Source: JAJUFS01 sp964599565
GTDB taxonomy: Bacteria; Pseudomonadota; Gammaproteobacteria; Natronospirales; JAJUFS01
DNA length: 14,977 bases
NCBI GenBank assembly: GCA_964599565.1
Contig: CAZRFE010000062.1
Location: 1-14,977, forward strand
Direction: 5' to 3'
The notes under the pieces were generated by a model. The model made no database searches and had not been told where the DNA came from. It saw only the letters and a list, made by a program, of their open reading frames with translations. Shown piece by piece: positions 1-7,352 of this stretch (the stretch's first letter is position 1; each line of letters begins with the position of its first letter). A program made the translations under genes and the position numbers.

Positions 1-489
1 GTGCCGGCGGACTTCCAGTACCACGACACCTATTTCGTCGTCGCGCACTTCCATTACGTGCTCGTGCCGGGTGCGGTCTTCGCGCTGATGGCGGCGGCGT
101 ACTACTGGCTGCCGAAGTGGACCGGCCACATGTACAACGAGCGCTTCGGCCAGATCCATTTCTGGTGGTCGGCGATCTCCGTGAACCTGCTGTTCTTCCC
201 GCAGCATTTCCTCGGCCTTGCCGGCATGCCGCGCCGCATCCCGGACTACTCGACGCAGTTCGCGGACTTCAACATGTGGTCGTCGATCGGCGGTTTCGCG
301 TTCGGTCTCGCGCAGCTGTTCTTCGTGTTCGTGGTCATTCACACGATCAGGAAGGGCGCGGGCAAGGCGACGCCGGAAGTATGGGAAGGCTCGCATGGCC
401 TTGAGTGGCGCGTGCCGTCGCCGGCGCCGCACCACACCTGGGATGTGCCGCCGCGCATCGATCCGGACGACGAAAGCGTGCATTCGTGA
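1..489 (+). CDS. ctaD: Cytochrome c oxidase subunit I, C-terminal part (5' end outside window)
   Basis: This is the last ~162 residues of the heme-copper oxidase catalytic subunit, which reduces O2 at the heme a3/CuB centre in the inner membrane. The reading frame is open from base 1, so the gene starts upstream. The GTG at base 1 is only an internal valine codon. The diagnostic stretch HDTYFVVAHFHYVL is at residues 8-21. In this family the two histidines of HFH ligate heme a3 and heme a. Two further hydrophobic helices follow (about residues 55-75 and 92-114), then a polar, proline-rich cytoplasmic tail. The TGA stop overlaps the ATG of the next small gene (ATG at 489), so the two are probably translationally coupled. 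The downstream ctaG and ctaE confirm the assignment to the aa3-type (cox) branch. Identity is secure; only the length is unknown. Confidence 0.96.
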   Translation: MPADFQYHDTYFVVAHFHYVLVPGAVFALMAAAYYWLPKWTGHMYNERFGQIHFWWSAISVNLLFFPQHFLGLAGMPRRIPDYSTQFADFNMWSSIGGFAFGLAQLFFVFVVIHTIRKGAGKATPEVWEGSHGLEWRVPSPAPHHTWDVPPRIDPDDESVHS

Positions 490-599
490 TGACGGACGAT
501 CTTGAAGCGAAGCGCAGGCAGGCGGTCCGCACTGCACTCGTGCTGGCCGCGGTTGCGCTCGCCTTCTTCATCGGCTCGTTCTTCTTTCTTGCGGACTGA
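489..599 (+). CDS. Small one-TM cytochrome oxidase-associated protein (36 aa)
   Basis: A 36-residue protein starts with an ATG that shares its A with the ctaD stop codon. It has a short charged N-terminus (MTDDLEAKRRQ) followed by one hydrophobic helix of about 22 residues (TALVLAAVALAFFIGSFFF) and ends LAD. The layout, charged cytoplasmic head plus a single TM, resembles the tiny proteins found between ctaD and ctaG in many proteobacterial cox operons and sometimes annotated as cytochrome oxidase small assembly proteins. Position and overlap argue that it is real: it fills almost the whole ctaD-ctaG interval, leaving 9 bp before ctaG. Its molecular role is not known to me. A part in oxidase assembly or stability is inferred only from its place. 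Confidence 0.7.
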   Translation: MTDDLEAKRRQAVRTALVLAAVALAFFIGSFFFLAD

Positions 600-608
600 C
601 GTTTCGGC

Positions 609-1142
609 ATGAGCGCGAATGAAAACAACATGAACCGCCGCACGACGATCCAGCTCCTGCTGGTCGCCGTCGGTGCGTTCGGTTTCGCGTTCCTGCTGGT
701 TCCGCTTTACGACGTCATCTGCGAAGTCACGGGACTCAACGGCAAGACGAACTCGGCGCCCGTCGATGTCGCCGCGCAGACCGTGCAGGACCGCACCGTT
801 CGCGTCGAGTTCGTGCTGTCGAAGCAGGGCCAGTGGGAATTCACCGCGCCGGTGATGCGGATGGACGTTCATCCGGGAAAGATGTACGGCGCGGATTTCT
901 TTGCGAAGAACCTGACCGGGCAGCCGCAGGTCGCACAGGCGATTCCGAGCGTGGCGCCCGGACTCGCGGCGAAATATTTCATCAAGACGGAATGCTTCTG
1001 TTTCGATCAGCAGCAGTTCGCGGCGGGCGAGGGCAAGGAGATGCCGATGCGCTTCATCGTCGATCCCGACCTGCCTGCCGACGTCGAAACGATCACGCTG
1101 TCCTACACCTTCTACAGCATCGACAGGACCGCCAGCCTGTAG
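609..1142 (+). CDS. ctaG: Cytochrome c oxidase copper chaperone CtaG/Cox11
   Basis: A 177-aa Cox11-family protein delivers copper to the CuB site of subunit I. It has one N-terminal membrane anchor (about residues 14-33, LLLVAVGAFGFAFLLVPLY), then a conserved Cys38 in the DVICEVTG segment and a periplasmic immunoglobulin-like domain. The copper-binding CFCF motif is at residues 129-132, inside the family hallmark YFIKTECFCF. Length is normal for the bacterial family. The start at 609 gives a full anchor. A second ATG at 630 (MNRRTT) would also leave the anchor intact, and neither start has a strong Shine-Dalgarno, so the exact start is open. It lies between ctaD and ctaE in the standard order. 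The Cys pair and anchor are seen directly; the copper role is family knowledge. Confidence 0.96.
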   Translation: MSANENNMNRRTTIQLLLVAVGAFGFAFLLVPLYDVICEVTGLNGKTNSAPVDVAAQTVQDRTVRVEFVLSKQGQWEFTAPVMRMDVHPGKMYGADFFAKNLTGQPQVAQAIPSVAPGLAAKYFIKTECFCFDQQQFAAGEGKEMPMRFIVDPDLPADVETITLSYTFYSIDRTASL

Positions 1143-1163
1143 GCGCACGTAAAACGAGATACT

Positions 1164-1172
1164 GGAAAGAGG
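1164..1172 (+). promoter_or_regulatory. Ribosome binding site of ctaE
   Basis: The purine run GGAAAGAGG sits 7 bp before the ATG at 1180. It fixes the ctaE start and is the clearest Shine-Dalgarno in the oxidase block. Confidence 0.6.
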
Positions 1173-1179
1173 CAACGAA

Positions 1180-2049
1180 ATGGCACACCCGCAAGCAGAC
1201 AAGTACTACGTCCCGCATGGCAGCCACTGGCCTATCGTGGGCTCGGTCGGCCTGTTCCTCACGGCGTACAGCGTTTCGTCCTGGCTGAACGGCTCGGATA
1301 TCGGCGAACTGTTCTTCTATGCCGGCCTCGCCGTCATGCTCTACATGGTGGTCGGCTGGTTCCGCACCGTCATTCGCGAGAATGAATCCGGCTTCTACAA
1401 CGAGAAGGTCGGCAAGTCGTTCCGCTGGGGCATGATCTGGTTCATCTTCTCCGAGGTGATGTTCTTCGGTGCGTTCTTCGGCGCGCTGTTCTACGCACGC
1501 CAGTACTCGATTCCCTGGCTGTCCGGCGAAGGCGCGAAGTTCTTCACCAACGTGCTGCTGTGGGCAGGCTATGAAGGCGGCTGGCCGAGCAGCGGTCCCG
1601 CGCACGTCGGCGGCGAATACGAGGCGATGGAAGCGCTCGGCCTGCCGGCATGGAACACCGCGATCCTGCTCACCTCGGGCATGACGCTCACCATCGCGCA
1701 TCACGCGCTGCTCGAAGGCCGGCGCACCGTCCTGAATCTCGGTCTTGCAGCGACCGTTCTGCTCGGCTTCACCTTCGTCGGCCTGCAGGCGTACGAATAC
1801 GTTCACGCCTACCAGGAAATGAACCTGACGCTCGGCACCGGCATCTACGGTTCCACGTTCTACATGCTGACCGGATTCCACGGCCTGCACGTGACGCTTG
1901 GCGCGATCATGCTCACCGTGATCCTCGGCCGCACGCTCGCGGGACATTTCGATCCCGACAGGCACTTCGGCTTCGAAGCCGTCGCGTGGTACTGGCATTT
2001 CGTGGACGTGGTGTGGCTTGGACTCTATATCTTCGTCTACTGGCTGTGA
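1180..2049 (+). CDS. ctaE: Cytochrome c oxidase subunit III
   Basis: A 289-aa, seven-helix integral membrane subunit of the aa3-type oxidase. Subunit III has no redox metal but stabilises subunit I and is linked to proton uptake. Family landmarks are visible: WGMIWFIFSEVMFFGAFF at residues 83-100, with the conserved membrane glutamate at residue 92; HHALLEGRR after helix IV; TGFHGLHVTLG; and the C-terminal VAWYWHFVDVVWLGLYIFVYWL. The long soluble loop (about residues 107-150, with GEGAKFF and GGWPSSGP) is typical of the bacterial form. The start has a good Shine-Dalgarno (1164-1172) and is 37 bp after ctaG, so it is probably co-transcribed with it. It is followed by inverted repeats rather than another plus-strand gene, so the first cox transcript may end or be processed here. 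Confidence 0.97.
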   Translation: MAHPQADKYYVPHGSHWPIVGSVGLFLTAYSVSSWLNGSDIGELFFYAGLAVMLYMVVGWFRTVIRENESGFYNEKVGKSFRWGMIWFIFSEVMFFGAFFGALFYARQYSIPWLSGEGAKFFTNVLLWAGYEGGWPSSGPAHVGGEYEAMEALGLPAWNTAILLTSGMTLTIAHHALLEGRRTVLNLGLAATVLLGFTFVGLQAYEYVHAYQEMNLTLGTGIYGSTFYMLTGFHGLHVTLGAIMLTVILGRTLAGHFDPDRHFGFEAVAWYWHFVDVVWLGLYIFVYWL

Positions 2050-2077
2050 CGCGGCATCTTTTGACGTCATGCCGCGT
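2049..2077 (+). terminator. Stem-loop directly after ctaE (no T-tract)
   Basis: A perfect 9-bp inverted repeat, ACGCGGCAT (2049-2057) and ATGCCGCGT (2069-2077), has an 11-nt loop and starts on the last base of the ctaE stop codon. No T run follows it, so it does not look like a classical intrinsic terminator. It could protect the 3' end of the ctaE message or attenuate read-through. Confidence 0.45.
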
Positions 2078-2081
2078 TGCT

Positions 2082-2136
2082 GGCGCGAGCTGCGGTGCTC
2101 ATTGACAACCGGTCAATTCCGCTCCTCGCTCGCGCC
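2082..2136. repeat. Nested inverted repeat (55 nt) in the ctaE/DUF2909 interval
   Basis: The outer arms GGCGCGAGC (2082-2090) and GCTCGCGCC (2128-2136) are a perfect 9-bp pair. Inside lie GCGG (2092-2095) with CCGC (2119-2122), and at the tip ATTGAC (2101-2106) with GTCAAT (2112-2117) around a 5-nt loop. The three nested stems could form one long irregular hairpin as RNA or a cruciform as DNA. A further small pair, TGACG (2147-2151) and CGTCA (2166-2170), follows. From 2050 to 2265 I see no convincing coding sequence; these repeats are the only structure. Function is unknown. Confidence 0.5.
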
Positions 2137-2265
2137 GCGCCTTGCCTGACGACAAAATCTGTGCGCGTCACCCTTCGATAGCCATCGTTGAAGAAGAGCG
2201 GGAAGCGGCACGTTGGGCGAGCAGCGCGAACCCCGACACCTGCGAATTTTGCAGAAGACAAAACA

Positions 2266-2293
2266 AAAAGGCGCTGCGGGAGCAGCGCCTTTT
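2266..2293 (-). terminator. Rho-independent terminator of the DUF2909 gene
   Basis: A perfect 12-bp stem pairs 2266-2277 with 2282-2293 (arms AAAAGGCGCTGC and GCAGCGCCTTTT) around a 4-nt loop. It lies 17 bp past the stop of the minus-strand gene. On the minus strand it ends in TTTTTGTTTTG, as expected for an intrinsic terminator. The plus strand also ends in TTTTGTTT, so it may stop transcripts arriving from ctaE as well. Confidence 0.88.
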
Positions 2294-2310
2294 GTTTCTG
2301 CGGAAACGTC

Positions 2311-2514
2311 TTACTGCATGCCGTGCGGTTCTATCCAGCCGAACTGGAAGGCGGCGAGCAGGATCAGGAACAGGACGATGGAAAGCCCGATGCGCCACGT
2401 CAGCGATTTCGCCATCGCCTTGCTGTCCGCCTTGCCTGGTTTCAGCAGGTGAATCATCGCGGAGCCGAGTGCGAACAGGATGGCAATGAAAACCAGCGCG
2501 ATGAGCAGTTTCAT
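2311..2514 (-). CDS. DUF2909 family two-TM protein
   Basis: A 67-aa protein has two hydrophobic helices (about residues 2-24 and 43-60) joined by a basic loop (LLKPGKADSKAMAKSLTWR), ending in a short tail, WIEPHGMQ. This hairpin layout, the size and the position match the DUF2909 'twin transmembrane' family, found reversed between ctaE and SURF1 in Pseudomonas-type cox clusters. It is transcribed against the oxidase genes and has its own strong terminator. No biochemical function is established to my knowledge. A role in oxidase biogenesis is inferred from conserved location only. The 5' end is 57 bp from the divergent SURF1 start. The ATG is preceded by a weak GGA sequence. Confidence 0.85.
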   Translation of the reverse strand: MKLLIALVFIAILFALGSAMIHLLKPGKADSKAMAKSLTWRIGLSIVLFLILLAAFQFGWIEPHGMQ

Positions 2515-2543
2515 GATGATTTCCGTCCGTATGACCGACCGAA

Positions 2544-2572
2544 AGTATAGCGCAGGTGCGATGACCCATCGA
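2544..2572 (-). promoter_or_regulatory. Candidate promoter of the DUF2909 gene
   Basis: In the 57-bp divergent interval the minus strand reads TATACT at 2549-2544, a 5/6 match to the sigma-70 -10 box, about 30 bp from the gene start. The region 17 bp upstream (TCGATG) is a poor -35, so the call rests on the -10 box and its position. SURF1 on the other strand has no equally good match here and may depend on an activator or on read-through. Confidence 0.35.
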
Positions 2573-3309
2573 TGAACGGCAAGCGACAGTGGCGTCTTTC
2601 ATTCTGGCCGGTACTCGCCTTTGCATGCGTGCTGCCCATTCTTGTCGCGCTCGGCATATGGCAGGTACAGCGCGGCATGGAAAAGCAGGCGACATATGAT
2701 GAATTCGCGAGCGCGGTATCGCGTGATGCGCGTGATATGGCGGAACTGTCGCTTGCGGAAGTGAATTCGATGCCGCGTTACGAGCACGTCATGCTGCGCG
2801 GTCGCTATCTTGCCGGGCGACAGTTCCTGCTCGACAACATGTCGCGCAACGGGCGTCCGGGACATCACGTGCTGACGCCTCTCGTGCCGGATGGCGCGAA
2901 CTACGCCGTCATCGTGGATCGTGGCTGGAGACCGGGACGCGCCGTGGAAATGCGCAGCGACGTGCCCGTCGATGAAGGGCCGGTGACGGTGCGCGGAATG
3001 CTCGCGCCGTTCACGCAACCGGCGCTTGATCTTGGCAGCGGACAGCAGGCGGACGGCGACTGGCCGCGCGTCGTGCAGTTTCCCGATGCAGGCGAGCTTG
3101 CATTGATGCTGAACCGTGATGTTGCCGCATCGCGTCTTCTGCTCGACGCCGGTGCCGCGGGCGGTTTCGAGCGGGAATGGACGCCGCCGGGCATTCCGCC
3201 CGCACGTCACTATGCATATGCATTCCAGTGGTTTGCACTTGCCGCGGCGCTGATCGCCATTTTCATTTTCCTGGCGCGACCGCGCCGGGCGGAGGGAGCA
3301 GTACGATGA
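2572..3309 (+). CDS. SURF1 family cytochrome c oxidase assembly protein
   Basis: A 245-aa SURF1/Shy1 homologue. The family aids heme a insertion into subunit I during oxidase maturation. It has the standard build: an N-terminal TM (about 11-29) running into the signature LGIWQVQR at 27-34, a periplasmic domain with HHVLTPLVPDG and the VDRGWRPG segment, and a C-terminal TM. The second family signature, HYAYAFQWFALA, leads into that TM. Length is normal. The start at 2572 places the first TM correctly; an out-of-frame ATG at 2561 can be ignored. Only a weak AGGTG lies upstream. It opens a tightly packed run: its TGA overlaps the ATG of the next gene (ATGA at 3306-3309). Confidence 0.95.
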   Translation: MNGKRQWRLSFWPVLAFACVLPILVALGIWQVQRGMEKQATYDEFASAVSRDARDMAELSLAEVNSMPRYEHVMLRGRYLAGRQFLLDNMSRNGRPGHHVLTPLVPDGANYAVIVDRGWRPGRAVEMRSDVPVDEGPVTVRGMLAPFTQPALDLGSGQQADGDWPRVVQFPDAGELALMLNRDVAASRLLLDAGAAGGFEREWTPPGIPPARHYAYAFQWFALAAALIAIFIFLARPRRAEGAVR

Positions 3310-3845
3310 ACAAGCGAGCGCAGCTGTACGCGCTGATCGCACTTTTCTTCGGGCCGTTGCTCGTGGCCTGGATATGGTTCTTTCATTTCGAGGACATCCG
3401 CCCGGGGACCGTCAACAAGGGCGAGCTTGTCCAGCCGGTGATTCCGCTCGGTGAACTCGAACTGCACGCGCGCGAAACCGGCGAGCGCACGACGCCGTTC
3501 AGGGATGACTGGTTCATCGTGTTGCTCGCGCCGCAATACTGCGACAACGCGTGCGAACACGCACTCTACGTGACGCGCCAGGTATGGATACGCCTCAACA
3601 AGGACGCGGATCGTGTGCGGCGCGTGCTGATCGCCGGCAAGGACGTGGATTATCCCGCGGCGGAACACAGGGATCTTCATGTTTACGATGCCGACGCGGA
3701 CACGCTGGCGAAGTTCGGTGACGCTGCGCGAATCTATCTCGTCGATCCGCGCGGGAACCTGATGATGAGCTACCCGTCCGATTTCACGCCTGAGATGCTC
3801 AATGACGATCTGCGCAGACTGTTGAGGTATTCCGATGCGGGCTGA
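3306..3845 (+). CDS. Membrane-anchored Sco-like thioredoxin-fold protein in the cox cluster
   Basis: A 179-aa protein with one N-terminal TM (about residues 7-27) and a periplasmic domain. I chose the ATG at 3306 because it overlaps the SURF1 stop (ATGA) and gives a clean anchor; a longer open frame to 3177 would lie inside SURF1. The domain looks like a divergent thioredoxin/Sco fold. The strand DDWFIVLLAP is followed by Cys79 and Cys83 in a CxxxC arrangement (CDNAC), as in Sco copper chaperones, and late in the protein IYLVDPRGNLMMSYP resembles the Sco/peroxiredoxin strand near the end of the fold. The Sco copper-ligand histidine expected just before that strand is not visible (KFGDAAR instead). 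It corresponds by position to the uncharacterised gene between SURF1 and ctaA in Pseudomonas. A thiol or copper role in oxidase assembly is inference. Confidence 0.82.
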   Translation: MNKRAQLYALIALFFGPLLVAWIWFFHFEDIRPGTVNKGELVQPVIPLGELELHARETGERTTPFRDDWFIVLLAPQYCDNACEHALYVTRQVWIRLNKDADRVRRVLIAGKDVDYPAAEHRDLHVYDADADTLAKFGDAARIYLVDPRGNLMMSYPSDFTPEMLNDDLRRLLRYSDAG

Positions 3846-5022
3846 CGATATAACGCCATGGTTTGCGCGCCTTGCGCTGCTTGGTGCGGCGCTTGCGCTG
3901 TGCGTGGTCGTGCTCGGCGCGTTTGTGCGGCTGTCGCACGCGGGTCTCGGTTGCCCGGACTGGCCGGTCTGTTACGGGCATCTTGCCTGGCCGACTGCGG
4001 ATGAACACATCGCCGTCGCAAACGAAGCGTTTCCCGAGCGGCCGGTGGAAGTGGAAAAGGCATGGAAGGAACAGGTACACCGTTTCTTCGCCGCAACGCT
4101 CGGGCTTGTCGTCTTCGCGCTGGCACTGCTGCCGACATGGCGATCGCCGGCGCGCCGCAACCTGCTTCTTGGCGCGGCCGCTGCAGCGCTCGCGGGCATT
4201 GTCACGTACGTCAAGGGATGGATTCCGATCGCATCGGTGCTTTCGCTGCTGTCGATATGCCTGCCGCTGTTCGGCATGTTTGCATGGCGCGGACATGACT
4301 GGCGGGCGCGCCATGCAGCAGGCCTGCTCGCGCTGATCATCGTCCAGGCCATGCTCGGCATGTGGACGGTCACGCTGCTGGTGAAACCGATCATCGTCAC
4401 CGCGCATCTGCTTGGCGGCATGGCGACCTTCGTGCTGCTGTGGCTGCTGTGGCTGCGTGACCGTGGTGCGCCGAAGGCGAATGACGATGGTCGCCATCAC
4501 GTGCTCGGGAATCTTGCATACGCCGCCATTGCCGTCGTGATCGTGCAGGTGTTCCTCGGCGGCTGGACCAGCACGAACTATGCCGCACTGGCCTGTCCGG
4601 ATTTTCCGACCTGCCAGGCGGAATGGATACCGCCGATGGACTTTCGCGAAGGCTTCACGCTCTGGCGTGGTCTCGGTGTGGACTATGAAGGCGGCGTGCT
4701 GGACAACGCCGCGCGTGCGGCCGTTCATTACACGCATCGCCTCGGCGCGATACTCGTTCTGCTCGTCGTCGGGTTTCTCGTCGTCTCGATCCGCCGGCGA
4801 ACGCGCGGTGTTCGGCACGAGCAGTCGCTGCGCCTGCTGGGCGCGCTCACCGGCGTGCTTCTTGTCGTCCAGGTGCTGCTCGGCATCAGTGTCGTGAAGT
4901 TCGGCCTGCCACTGTGGCTCGCAGCCGCGCACAATGGCGGCGCGGCGCTGCTGCTCGCGTCGGTCACGACGCTCGGTTACGCTTTGACGCCATCCGCCAA
5001 TCCCGGCAGCAACGCATCATGA
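3835..5022 (+). CDS. ctaA: Heme A synthase (COX15/CtaA)
   Basis: A 395-aa polytopic membrane enzyme that oxidises the C8 methyl of heme O to the formyl of heme A. It shows the duplicated four-helix architecture with about eight TMs. Candidate heme-ligand histidines are visible at His82 (KEQVHRFFA), His191 (TAHLLGG), His301 (HYTHRLGA) and His366 (AAAHNGGA). Each half carries an extracytoplasmic Cys pair: Cys40/Cys46 (GCPDWPVC) and Cys254/Cys260 (ACPDFPTC). The repeated DWPVC/DFPTC loops reflect the internal duplication. The ATG at 3835 overlaps the previous gene by 11 bp and gives the standard N-terminus. The stop overlaps the next start (ATGA, 5019-5022). It acts after CtaB, whose gene follows directly. 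Confidence 0.96.
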   Translation: MRADDITPWFARLALLGAALALCVVVLGAFVRLSHAGLGCPDWPVCYGHLAWPTADEHIAVANEAFPERPVEVEKAWKEQVHRFFAATLGLVVFALALLPTWRSPARRNLLLGAAAAALAGIVTYVKGWIPIASVLSLLSICLPLFGMFAWRGHDWRARHAAGLLALIIVQAMLGMWTVTLLVKPIIVTAHLLGGMATFVLLWLLWLRDRGAPKANDDGRHHVLGNLAYAAIAVVIVQVFLGGWTSTNYAALACPDFPTCQAEWIPPMDFREGFTLWRGLGVDYEGGVLDNAARAAVHYTHRLGAILVLLVVGFLVVSIRRRTRGVRHEQSLRLLGALTGVLLVVQVLLGISVVKFGLPLWLAAAHNGGAALLLASVTTLGYALTPSANPGSNAS

Positions 5023-5909
5023 CAAGTGCAATGACAACCCGCTTGCATGACTACTACGAGCTGACGAAACCGAGGGTCGTGTCGCTGATTGCCTTCACCG
5101 CAATCGTCGGCATGCTGCTGGCGGTTCCGGGCATGGTGCCGCTTGGCGGGTTCTTCTTCGGGCTCGCAGGCATCTGGCTCGCCGCTGCGTCCGCAGCGGC
5201 GCTGAACCATCTCATCGACCGGCGCGCGGATGCGGAAATGAACCGCACGCGCAACCGCCCGCTGCCGACAGGACACATCAGCGAACGCGAAGCGCTCGTG
5301 TTCGCGCTTGTGCTCGGCATCGCGTCGATGCTCATCCTGTGGTTCCTCGTGAACGCGCTCACCGCGGTACTGACATTCTTCTCGCTGATCGGCTATGCGG
5401 TGATCTACACCGTGTTTCTCAAGCGCGCGACACCGCAGAACATCGTCATCGGCGGTGCGGCGGGCGCTGCACCGCCGGTGCTCGGCTGGACCGCCATCAC
5501 GGGAGACATCTCGGCCGAGCCGCTGCTTCTCTTTCTCATCATCTTCGTATGGACGCCGCCGCATTTCTGGGCGCTCGCCATTCACCGCCGCGAAGATTAC
5601 GCGCGCGTGAACATTCCGATGCTGCCCGTGACCCATGGCATCGCGTTCACGCGCCTGCAGATCATTCTCTACACGGTCCTGCTTATCGTCGTCAGCGTGC
5701 TGCCGTACCTCATCGGCATGAGCGGGCTTCTCTATCTCGCCGGCGCGCTCGTGCTGGGCGCGATCTTTCTTTACTACACGCTGGCCATGCGTTTTCGCGA
5801 TGACGAGCGCCTGCCCATCAAGACATTTGCCTTTTCAATAACTTACCTGTTCGGCATATTTGCTTTCCTGCTGCTCGATCATTACCTGGCACCACTGTTC
5901 CCGCGCTAG
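5019..5909 (+). CDS. ctaB: Heme O synthase (protoheme IX farnesyltransferase)
   Basis: A 296-aa UbiA-superfamily membrane prenyltransferase that attaches farnesyl to heme B, giving heme O for CtaA. The first Asp-rich motif is NHLIDRRADAEMNRTRNRPL, with Asn63, Asp67 and Asp71 in the N-x3-D-x3-D pattern. The second active-site loop contains HRREDYARVNIPMLPV. About nine hydrophobic helices fit the family. The start at 5019 overlaps the ctaA stop; an ATG at 5031 (MTTRLHDYY) is a possible alternative. Members of this family are also called cyoE; I use ctaB because the neighbours belong to an aa3-type cluster. A Sco gene often follows here in relatives, but this genome has an unrelated peptidase instead. 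Confidence 0.95.
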   Translation: MTSAMTTRLHDYYELTKPRVVSLIAFTAIVGMLLAVPGMVPLGGFFFGLAGIWLAAASAAALNHLIDRRADAEMNRTRNRPLPTGHISEREALVFALVLGIASMLILWFLVNALTAVLTFFSLIGYAVIYTVFLKRATPQNIVIGGAAGAAPPVLGWTAITGDISAEPLLLFLIIFVWTPPHFWALAIHRREDYARVNIPMLPVTHGIAFTRLQIILYTVLLIVVSVLPYLIGMSGLLYLAGALVLGAIFLYYTLAMRFRDDERLPIKTFAFSITYLFGIFAFLLLDHYLAPLFPR

Positions 5910-5919
5910 TGCGCCGCGC

Positions 5920-5933
5920 AATCGCTGGCGATT
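5920..5933 (+). terminator. Possible weak stem-loop after ctaB
   Basis: AATCG (5920-5924) and CGATT (5929-5933) form a short stem with a 4-nt loop 11 bp past the ctaB stop, followed by TTGTTG. It is too short and T-poor to be a confident terminator. Confidence 0.2.
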
Positions 5934-5961
5934 TGTTGTAGCGGTTTCAAGCACATAAAAT
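5933..5961 (+). promoter_or_regulatory. Candidate sigma-70 promoter of the S9 peptidase gene
   Basis: TTGTTG (5933-5938) and TAAAAT (5956-5961) are separated by 17 bp. The -10 box matches 5 of 6 consensus bases. Transcription would start near 5968, leaving a leader of about 64 nt before the ATG at 6032. It sits in an unusually AT-rich patch between ctaB and the peptidase, consistent with an independent transcription unit. Confidence 0.5.
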
Positions 5962-6079
5962 CATTGCTCGTCGATTATGGAAACTTCAGCACGCATTCTG
6001 CCGTGAACAGGACGCGAGAGAGGGGGAGCACATGAGAATTCTTTTCCTGGCGCTTGCGGCGCTGTGGACGCTGCCGGCT

Positions 6080-6179
6080 NNNNNNNNNNNNNNNNNNNNN
6101 NNNNNNNNNNNNNNNNNNNNNNNNNNNNNNNNNNNNNNNNNNNNNNNNNNNNNNNNNNNNNNNNNNNNNNNNNNNNNNN
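6080..6179. other. Assembly gap (100 N)
   Basis: Exactly 100 N interrupt the peptidase gene just after its signal peptide. This round number is a common placeholder for a gap of unknown size, so the frame change across it carries no information. Confidence 0.98.
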
Positions 6180-7352
6180 GCCGGCTACTACGACATCATG
6201 GTCACGCCGTTCGACAAGGTGGACTTCATAAAGGTCGCGAGCCTGGTCAAGGCATATGACCGGATCGACTGGATCAGGTGGGCGAACGATGAACGGCTGC
6301 TGGTCTCGGCCAGCAAGCCTGCGAACATCTCGCGGTTCAAGATACGTGTTTCCAAGCTGTACTCCATCGACGTCAATACCGGTGAAAGCCTGCGCCTTTA
6401 CTACCGCGACCCCGCCTGGACGGATATCGACGCGGCCAAGCGCGAAGCCTTGCGCGACGAATCCGATCTCGTCTCGATCCTGCGCGACGACCCGGAACAT
6501 GTCCTGATCCAGCTCTGGACAAAGGAAGATACCGGTCCTGCGGTATTCAAGGTCAACGTGTACAAGAACACCTTCGAGAAGATCGTCAACAACGATTTTC
6601 ATGTGATCGACTGGTATGCCAATGTTGATGGCGAGGTGCTGTTCGGTGTTGGCATCAACGAGGACGACCGGCGCAACGGAAGATCCTATCGGCTGTGGAT
6701 GCGGGACAGCGTCGGCAGCGAATGGAAGATGCTGCGTGAAATAGAGCTCGGGGTGGATGAGTCGTTCGACGCGTTGGTTGGTTCACTGGACGGTGATTCG
6801 ATTCTCGTTTTCAGCGATCACGCCATCCGGCGCGTTGGTCTGTACCGTTTCAACGTACGTTCGGGAGAATTCGAGGATCTGCTGTACGCCAACGACACCT
6901 ACGATCTGGAAGGAGCCATCATGGTCGACGGCAAGGTGGTTGGCGTCGACTGGTACGAAGACTATCTCGAGCAGCATTACTTCGATCCGGCGGACGCGAA
7001 GCTTTCGGATCTCGTCAAGCAGACCTTCAAGGGCGCGCCGGTCCACATCGCTTCCATTGACCGCGCACGCAAGAAACTGGTCGTGGCAGCGGTATCCGAT
7101 AACCTGCCCGTCAAGTATTACCTTCTTGACCTCGAGAATTCCAAGGCTTCGTTCTGGTTCGGCCAGTACCCGCAGCTCGAAGGCGTGGCGTTGCCGGAGA
7201 AGATGCCGTTCAACTACACCGCGCGGGATGGCATGAAGCTTCACGGATACCTGACGCTGCCATTGAACAGCGAAGGCAAGCCGCCGCTTGTCGTATTGCC
7301 GCACGGCGGCCCCGCTGCCCGTGACAAGCGGTACTTCGACCCGTGGGCGCAG

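Noticed and set aside
1093..2070. Minus-strand open frame opposite ctaE
   Set aside because: Its translation is rich in His, Glu and Arg, the expected mirror of a membrane protein's codons, and it has no family resemblance.
2067..2261. 64-codon minus-strand frame in the gene-free stretch after ctaE
   Set aside because: No Shine-Dalgarno, low-complexity Arg/Ala content, and it lies downstream of the DUF2909 terminator and across inverted repeats.
6073..6186. GCCGGCT occurs on both edges of the N gap, suggesting overlapping contig ends
   Set aside because: Only 7 bp match, and joining there would put the signal peptide out of frame with the peptidase. Most likely chance in GC-rich sequence; real bases are probably missing.
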